A stretch of 64,000 bases of DNA from positions 372,001 through 436,000 of the forward strand of contig FPAX01000001.1 in NCBI GenBank assembly GCA_900116485.1, written 5' to 3'. The position numbers were made by a program, and so were the translations under genes. Of the stretch, positions 59,733 to 64,000 are shown piece by piece (position 1 is the first letter of the stretch; every line of letters starts with the position of its first letter). The notes under the pieces were generated by a model. That model was given only the letters and a program-made list of their open reading frames with translations. It was not told where the DNA came from and did not search any database. This stretch comes from Selenomonas sp. GACV-9. GTDB taxonomy: Bacteria > Bacillota > Negativicutes > Selenomonadales > Selenomonadaceae.

Positions 59733-60482
59733 TCAGCCAAACCTCCCGGTGATATAATCTTCCGTCTTCCTGTCCTGCGGATTGGTAAAGATCGTATCCG
59801 TCACATCATGCTCGATGAGCTTCCCGTTCAGGAAAAATGCCGTATAGTCCGAAACGCGTGCCGCCTGCTGCATATTGTGGGTGACCATCACGATGGTATA
59901 GGACTGCTTGAGTTCCTGGACCAGTTCTTCGATCTTCATGGTCGAGATGGGATCGAGCGCCGAGCAGGGCTCATCCATCAGCAGCACCTCCGGTTCGACG
60001 GCCAGTACGCGTGCAATGCAGAGACGCTGCTGCTGGCCGCCGGACATCCCCATAGCCGGCGCCTGCAGGCGGTCCTTCACCTCATCCCAGAGGGCTGCCC
60101 GCCGCAGGCTGCGCTCCACGATCTCATCCAGCCGCTTCTTATCCTTCAGCCCATGGACACGGCAGCCATAGATGACATTCTCGTAAATGGACAGCGGGAA
60201 CGGATTGGGCCGCTGGAACACCATGCCCACGCGTTTGCGCAGGGTGACGAGATCCGTATCCTCCGCATAGATATTGACGGCATCAAGCTCGATCCTGCCA
60301 TCGATACGAACGCCGCCGATCAGATCATTCATGCGGTTCAGCGTCCGCAGGAAGGTCGACTTGCCGCATCCCGATGGGCCGATCAAGGCCACGACACAGT
60401 TTTGGGGAATCTCCAGGGACACATCATACAGAGCCTGCTGCTCGCCATAATAGAGATTCAGATTGCTTGTCCTCATTTTCAT
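59733..60482 (-). CDS. pstB: Phosphate ABC transporter ATPase PstB
   Basis: 249 residues from ATG 60482 (AGGAGG 7 bases upstream; the frame extends to 60533 without support). Walker [12 protein letters not shown]-loop [17 protein letters not shown] (a PstB hallmark), signature [16 protein letters not shown], Walker [17 protein letters not shown] and switch His [15 protein letters not shown]. It powers PstSCA, although it is encoded apart from pstSCA, with its own Pho box, and is followed by phoU. Confidence 0.96.
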   Translation of the reverse strand: MKMRTSNLNLYYGEQQALYDVSLEIPQNCVVALIGPSGCGKSTFLRTLNRMNDLIGGVRIDGRIELDAVNIYAEDTDLVTLRKRVGMVFQRPNPFPLSIYENVIYGCRVHGLKDKKRLDEIVERSLRRAALWDEVKDRLQAPAMGMSGGQQQRLCIARVLAVEPEVLLMDEPCSALDPISTMKIEELVQELKQSYTIVMVTHNMQQAARVSDYTAFFLNGKLIEHDVTDTIFTNPQDRKTEDYITGRFG

Positions 60483-60521
60483 CTTGGGGCCTCCTCTGTT
60501 TTTTCGGTTACCCCAAGCATA

Positions 60522-60558
60522 ACAAAAGCGCAACCGTGAAATGTTGCGCTTTTGTTAT
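60522..60558 (-). terminator. Hairpin between phoB and pstB
   Basis: ATAACAAAAGCGCAAC and GTTGCGCTTTTGTTAT form a perfect 16-base inverted repeat with a short loop. Probable terminator after phoB; its right arm carries two of the three Pho-box hexamers. The T tract is poor. Confidence 0.55.
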
Positions 60559-60569
60559 ATTCTTGTTAA
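60542..60569 (-). promoter_or_regulatory. Pho box upstream of pstB-phoU
   Basis: Minus strand TTAACA-5-ATAACA-5-GCAACA: three hexamers with an 11-base period, the same layout as at 57147-57174. A TATGCT -10-like sequence follows toward pstB. Confidence 0.7.
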
Positions 60570-60575
60570 GAGTCA

Positions 60576-61256
60576 TCAACACCGCGCGAAGCGGTAGCCT
60601 ACGCCACGGACTGTCTCGATCCGCTCGGAAAGGCCCGGCCTTTCCCCCAGCTTCGCCCGCAGATGGCGGATATGGACATCGACGGTGCGGGTGTCACCAT
60701 AGTATTCATAGCCCCAGATCCGCTCCAGCAGCTCATCCCGGGAAAAGGCCCTGCCGGGGCTCGTCACCAGAAGTTTCAGCAATTCAAACTCCTTGGGCGT
60801 CAAGACGAGTTCTTCCCCCGCCAGCCAGGCCTGATAGGAGGAAAAATCCAGCCGCAGGCAGTCGATCTGCAAGGTCTCCTCCTGCGGCCCCTCCTGACTG
60901 GAGCGGCGCAAGACCGCTTTCACGCGCGCCATCAGCTCGCGGACGGAAAAGGGCTTGACCACATAGTCATCCGCCCCTAATTCCAGCCCCAAGACCTTGT
61001 CGATTTCCTCGGCCTTTGCCGTCAGCATGATGATGGGAATCCTGGCCGTCCTTTTATCAGCCTTCAGCCGCCTGCACACTTCCAGCCCGTCAAGCCCCGG
61101 CAGCATCAGATCCAGCAGGATGAGATCCATGCCCTCCGCCTTTGCCAACGCCTCCTGGCCATCCTCCGCCATCAATGCTTCATAGCCATGCTTTTGCAGC
61201 TGGAACGCCAGCAGCTCCCGTATGCTCTGTTCATCGTCTACTGCTAAAACCTTCAT
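60576..61256 (-). CDS. phoB: Phosphate response regulator PhoB/PhoP
   Basis: 226 residues from ATG 61256 (GAGGTG 6 bases upstream). Receiver domain: LAVDDEQ acid pair, LILLDLMLPGLDGLEV with the phospho-accepting Asp, MLTAKAEE and DDYVVKPFS with the conserved Lys. OmpR-type winged helix: LTPKEFELLKLLVTSPGRAF and YEYYGDTRTVDVHIRHLRAKLG. It should bind the two Pho boxes in this locus. Separated from its kinase gene phoR by pstB and phoU. Confidence 0.93.
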   Translation of the reverse strand: MKVLAVDDEQSIRELLAFQLQKHGYEALMAEDGQEALAKAEGMDLILLDLMLPGLDGLEVCRRLKADKRTARIPIIMLTAKAEEIDKVLGLELGADDYVVKPFSVRELMARVKAVLRRSSQEGPQEETLQIDCLRLDFSSYQAWLAGEELVLTPKEFELLKLLVTSPGRAFSRDELLERIWGYEYYGDTRTVDVHIRHLRAKLGERPGLSERIETVRGVGYRFARC

Positions 61257-61274
61257 CGGCACCACCTCTTGGCA

Positions 61275-61520
61275 TCATTTGCATTCAAACCGGTATTTCT
61301 GCTCTGCCTGGGGATATTTCGCATGATCCACCTCGCTCATGAACATGGCTAGCGGCCGGCAGAATATGCCATAGTCCCCATAAAGCGCCTGATACACGCA
61401 GTACAGCTCCTCCGTTTCGGTATGGATTACCGGGCAGGCGATAATCTTGTAATCGTTGTGTTTGAAATGCTGCCATATCTCACCTGCCTGCGGGATCGGC
61501 CGCCCATATTGTTTATCCAT
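61275..61520 (-). CDS. DUF1653 family protein
   Basis: 81 residues. GEIWQHFKHNDYKIIACPVIH, TEELYCVYQALYGDYGIFCR and PLAMFMSEVDH are the core of DUF1653, a small beta-rich domain of unknown function. It overlaps the preceding UPF0178 gene by 8 bases, so the two are co-translated. No membrane or signal sequence. Confidence 0.85.
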   Translation of the reverse strand: MDKQYGRPIPQAGEIWQHFKHNDYKIIACPVIHTETEELYCVYQALYGDYGIFCRPLAMFMSEVDHAKYPQAEQKYRFECK

Positions 61521-61971
61521 CGGTTTCCTCCATAATCTTTTTCAGCAATCCTTCCAGTTTTGCCTGATACTGTATATTATCTTCCACGGAGCGCTTCCGT
61601 GGCCCTTTCCAATGGCTTTTACTCGAGGCACGACGTGCCTTCTTCCCCAGATGGCGTTCCATCAGCAGCCGCTCGATATTTTCATTGGTATACTGCCAGC
61701 CATTCTGGTGAATAGCATACGCCTTCTTGCCCAAAGCCATGGCTGCCACTCCATAATCCTGCGTAACCACCAAATCGCCAGACCGGCAGCAATTGACCAG
61801 TGCAAAGTCCACCGCATCGGCTCCTGCGCCGATTATCTTTACCTCGCTATAAGCAGACTGCAGGATGTGATTGGTATCGCATAGCAAAACCACTGGCACC
61901 GAATATTTTGCCGCCACTTCTTCTGTTTCCTTGACCACCGGGCAGGCATCTGCATCGACAAATATTTTCAT
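61513..61971 (-). CDS. yaiI: UPF0178 (YaiI/YqxD) PIN-like protein
   Basis: 152 residues from ATG 61971. The N-terminus MKIFVDADACPVVKE, the middle GADAVDFALVNCC, GDLVVTQDYGVAAMALGKKA and the C-terminal basic KSHWKGPRKRS are standard for UPF0178, a NYN/PIN-like fold with conserved acids and possible nuclease activity. Its start overlaps the end of the EamA gene by 4 bases. The open frame continues upstream but out of phase with the real neighbour. Confidence 0.88.
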   Translation of the reverse strand: MKIFVDADACPVVKETEEVAAKYSVPVVLLCDTNHILQSAYSEVKIIGAGADAVDFALVNCCRSGDLVVTQDYGVAAMALGKKAYAIHQNGWQYTNENIERLLMERHLGKKARRASSKSHWKGPRKRSVEDNIQYQAKLEGLLKKIMEETDG

Positions 61972-62900
61972 AGCGAAGCTCCTTGTCTTGGATTTGCCAG
62001 GGCCAGCTTTTCTGCGGCGGTGGTGTTGCCGCCCCGCATAGCCAGCACCACCCCGCTGGCAATAAGGGCAAAACCTGGCGCAAAATAGCTGGTGATTGCC
62101 TCGCCGAGCAGGAAATGCCCCAGCAGCGTTCCCACCACCGGCTGGAAGAACATGAAAAGGCCGCCGATAGAGGCATCCATATAGGTAAGGCCCTTGCTCC
62201 AAAGGACAAAGCCGGCAGTCGTGGAAACCACTCCCACATAGAGCACCGAGCCCCCTATCTCCGGCCGGGCCAGTGCGGCAAGATCCGCTTCAGCAGCCAG
62301 CCACCAGAGGCCATAAGGACTCAGCGCCAAAAAGGCAATCAGCACACTGTAAAAAGTCAGGGCAAACACCGAATAGCGGCTCAGCAGCTTGAGCAATATG
62401 GACATCAGAGCCCAGGTAACGGCGGCAATACTGAGGTAGAGCCCGCCCAGCAGACTGCCGCTGCGCATATTATCGGGATCAACCACGATGAGCAGTACCC
62501 CAACGGTGGCCAGAACCACCGACAACAAGCGGCTGAGATTGAACCGCTCATGGAGCAACAGACAGCCAAAGACCACCATGAACGCCGGGGTAGCTGCTGT
62601 TATGACAGACCCCATTTGCGCAGAAGTCAGCATAGTGCCGGATTCCTGGGTGACAATCGACAAAGTGTTTCCCGTAAGGGCCGAAAGCAGGAGCAGTTTC
62701 CAGTCCTTGCGCTCGATCTTCCACGAGATTTTTTGCTGGTACATGAGAAATACCAAGGGAATAAGCGCCACGCCATACCGCATCCAGACCAAGGCCACAG
62801 GCGTAATAACCCCTGTCGTCAGCCGGACGGCGATGAACATGGCGCCCCAGATACTGCCCGCCAGTGACAACAGTACCGAACCGATAAGCAGATTACGCAA
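61968..62900 (-). CDS. EamA/DMT-superfamily exporter
   Basis: 310 residues from TTG 62900, with AGGAGGAGG 6 bases upstream; upstream residues in the same frame are spurious and include the dispersed palindrome. Ten membrane segments in two EamA repeats: SLAGSIWGAMFIAVRL with PVALVWMRYGVAL in the first, SIAAVTWALMSILLKLL with FMFFQPVVGTLLGHFLLGE in the second. It exports small metabolites; the substrate is unknown. Head of a three-gene overlapping unit with UPF0178 and DUF1653. Confidence 0.88.
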   Translation of the reverse strand: MRNLLIGSVLLSLAGSIWGAMFIAVRLTTGVITPVALVWMRYGVALIPLVFLMYQQKISWKIERKDWKLLLLSALTGNTLSIVTQESGTMLTSAQMGSVITAATPAFMVVFGCLLLHERFNLSRLLSVVLATVGVLLIVVDPDNMRSGSLLGGLYLSIAAVTWALMSILLKLLSRYSVFALTFYSVLIAFLALSPYGLWWLAAEADLAALARPEIGGSVLYVGVVSTTAGFVLWSKGLTYMDASIGGLFMFFQPVVGTLLGHFLLGEAITSYFAPGFALIASGVVLAMRGGNTTAAEKLALANPRQGASL

Positions 62901-62925
62901 TAGATTCCTCCTCCTTTGTTCCTCG

Positions 62926-62954
62926 ATTATAACGCGTTGCTGGTATAAAGTAAA
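62926..62954 (-). promoter_or_regulatory. Promoter of the EamA-UPF0178-DUF1653 unit
   Basis: Minus strand TTTACT, 17 bases, TATAAT. Confidence 0.65.
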
Positions 62955-62972
62955 TCCAGCCCACAAAAACAA

Positions 62973-63013
62973 CCGGCAGGTTGACCAGTCAATCTGACTA
63001 GTCAACCTGCCGG
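62973..63013. repeat. 41-bp hairpin built of two TTGAC-NN-GTCAA palindromes
   Basis: Perfect 13-base arms (62973-62985, 63001-63013) around a 15-base centre. Palindrome units at 62981-62992 (perfect) and 62994-63005 (first base C). On the minus strand it is followed by TTGTTTTTG, so it may act as a terminator for the upstream MBL-flavodoxin gene. It matches the element at 5198-5238 at 34 of 41 positions. Confidence 0.85.
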
Positions 63014-63045
63014 CTTACAGAGAACTGCCACGAGCAGATATCGCG

Positions 63046-64000
63046 TCAGGCCAGCCAGGCTGCCAGTTTCCCCATGCGCTCCCCATAGGCCACGAACAGA
63101 TCCCTGAAGGATCCGATATCCTGGCTCATACCCACAGGGCCGAGATGGATGATTGGCTTGCCATAAGCCTTGCCCCCCGAATAAGTCATCATGCCCTGCA
63201 CCATCATGAATGTCAGCATTTCCCGGATCGCATTTTCCCCGCCACCGTGGATATACTGCTCCGTGGCAAAGGCTCCGCCCACTTTATAGGCCAGATCCAG
63301 CTTGGAGCCTTTCTCCTCGAGCCAGGTTTTCATTTTAGCGGTGACCGAAGCCATATAGGTAGGCGAGCCGAGGATAATAAGGTCTGCTTTTTCGATATAT
63401 TCTGCATCCGCCTCATCGATATGAAAACAAGCAGGCTGCAGGCCTGCCCTTTGCACGCCTTCGGCGATAAAGGCGGCCGCCTTTTCCGTGGTATGCGTGC
63501 GCGAATCATAGAGGATGGCCGCCAACAATGGCACCCCCTCCTCCTGTCCGCTGCAGATTGCCGAGCCGGCAGCAAAAGTATCAAGATACATGGGCCAAAC
63601 ACCAGAGCTGTGGCACGCATCCAGGGAACAATGGCACAGATTGAAATACGCTACGCCAAGACTTTTAAGCTCTTTAACGGTTTGACTGACACACGCCTCG
63701 CTGGCCCCTGCCAGATGAATGCCGCCAACCACACGAAGGACTTGCTTTCCCGTCCGCTCCTTGACAGCTGCCACCATATTCACAATTCCCCTATGGGAGC
63801 ATCCTACGACCATGCAGAGGCCATTTCCCTCCTCCAGCAGCAGGCAGATCTCATCGGTAAAGGAATCCGGTTCCTTCGCTGCCCCACGCACGAATTTTTC
63901 AGGGATATGCTCAAAGTCCGTCGTTCGCGCAAAACCAGTGAAGAGGGTTGCATGATTGTCCAGCCTTATCATATCCTGGCATTCGCGCTGCTCGATCCCC
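63046..64000 (-). CDS. MBL-fold hydrolase/flavodoxin fusion, 3' part, cut by window edge
   Basis: The frame is open to the edge (codons before the Met at 63972 read GIEQRECQD), so the start lies outside. The first visible 150 residues are the C-terminal half of a metallo-beta-lactamase fold domain of the pterin-phosphate-synthase-like group: EICLLLEEGNGLCMVVGCSH, then RGIVNMV, and FNLCHCSLDAC. About 150 residues of flavodoxin/NADPH-dependent FMN reductase fold follow (AAILYDSRTHTTEKAAAFIA, LIILGSPTYMASVTAKMKTW, VGGAFATEQYIHGGGE). The layout recalls flavodiiron proteins, but the MBL half has a different signature. Probably redox; substrate unknown. Confidence 0.75.
   Translation of the reverse strand, partial: GIEQRECQDMIRLDNHATLFTGFARTTDFEHIPEKFVRGAAKEPDSFTDEICLLLEEGNGLCMVVGCSHRGIVNMVAAVKERTGKQVLRVVGGIHLAGASEACVSQTVKELKSLGVAYFNLCHCSLDACHSSGVWPMYLDTFAAGSAICSGQEEGVPLLAAILYDSRTHTTEKAAAFIAEGVQRAGLQPACFHIDEADAEYIEKADLIILGSPTYMASVTAKMKTWLEEKGSKLDLAYKVGGAFATEQYIHGGGENAIREMLTFMMVQGMMTYSGGKAYGKPIIHLGPVGMSQDIGSFRDLFVAYGERMGKLAAWLA

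Noticed and set aside
61513..62202. A 229-codon frame for the UPF0178 protein
   Set aside because: The extra N-terminal residues are an off-phase reading of the EamA gene; the family starts at MKIFVDADACP.

Overview
The window looks like chromosomal DNA from a diderm Firmicute of the Negativicutes, probably Selenomonadaceae (Selenomonas or Mitsuokella-like; genus is inference). Firmicute traits are a tyrosine T-box, a bifunctional Rel, recJ-rel gene order, direct-repeat Pho boxes of the Bacillus PhoP kind, a DUF3793/flavodoxin pair and several TTG starts with strong ribosome binding sites. Outer-membrane traits are a two-partner secretion pair and a PagL-like barrel. Most genes are GC-rich. 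The 19 kb adhesin gene is visibly less so: one 60-base line inside it (20041-20100) has 32 G+C, against 42 in a line of dat (44881-44940).

Layout. 1-5.1 kb (minus): start of a probable hemZ, fur, rel and recJ. 5.4-10.8 kb (minus): tgt-yajC-fthC-phosphatase-P-loop protein-secD-secF, read from one promoter. 10.9-32.0 kb (minus): a two-partner secretion locus with the TpsB transporter, a 6,317-residue LktA-type filamentous adhesin and a small YbjN-like protein. 32.1-34.8 kb: a remnant of an M15 peptidase, then pncB-aroE. 34.9-38.4 kb: a DASS anion transporter and an SsuBC/TauBC-like ABC pair whose permease carries a G-tract frameshift. 38.5-44.6 kb: two small conserved genes, a tyrosine T-box controlling aroF-tyrA, nth with an acetyltransferase, and an ACT/UPF0210 pair. 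44.7-50 kb: D-amino-acid aminotransferase with a PagL-like protein (plus), then NhaC antiporter and KtrAB (minus). 50-54.4 kb: Fur-box controlled DUF3793-flavodoxin, a YczE-like membrane protein, a secreted HAD phosphatase and a DUF1847 protein. 54.4-61.3 kb: a complete Pho/Pst set (pstSCA, phoR, phoU, pstB, phoB) with two matching three-repeat Pho boxes. 61.3-64 kb: DUF1653, YaiI/UPF0178, an EamA exporter and the 3' part of an MBL-flavodoxin fusion.

The most unusual signal is not a gene. A 12-bp palindrome of the form TTGAC-NN-GTCAA recurs in clusters at about 13-bp pitch in four intergenic sites and inside two genes (fthC, aroE). At two sites 57 kb apart it is built into 41-bp hairpins that share 34 of 41 positions and show a compensatory end-pair change. 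This looks like a dispersed repeat family or a genome-wide recognition site.

No rRNA, tRNA, CRISPR array or insertion sequence was recognised.
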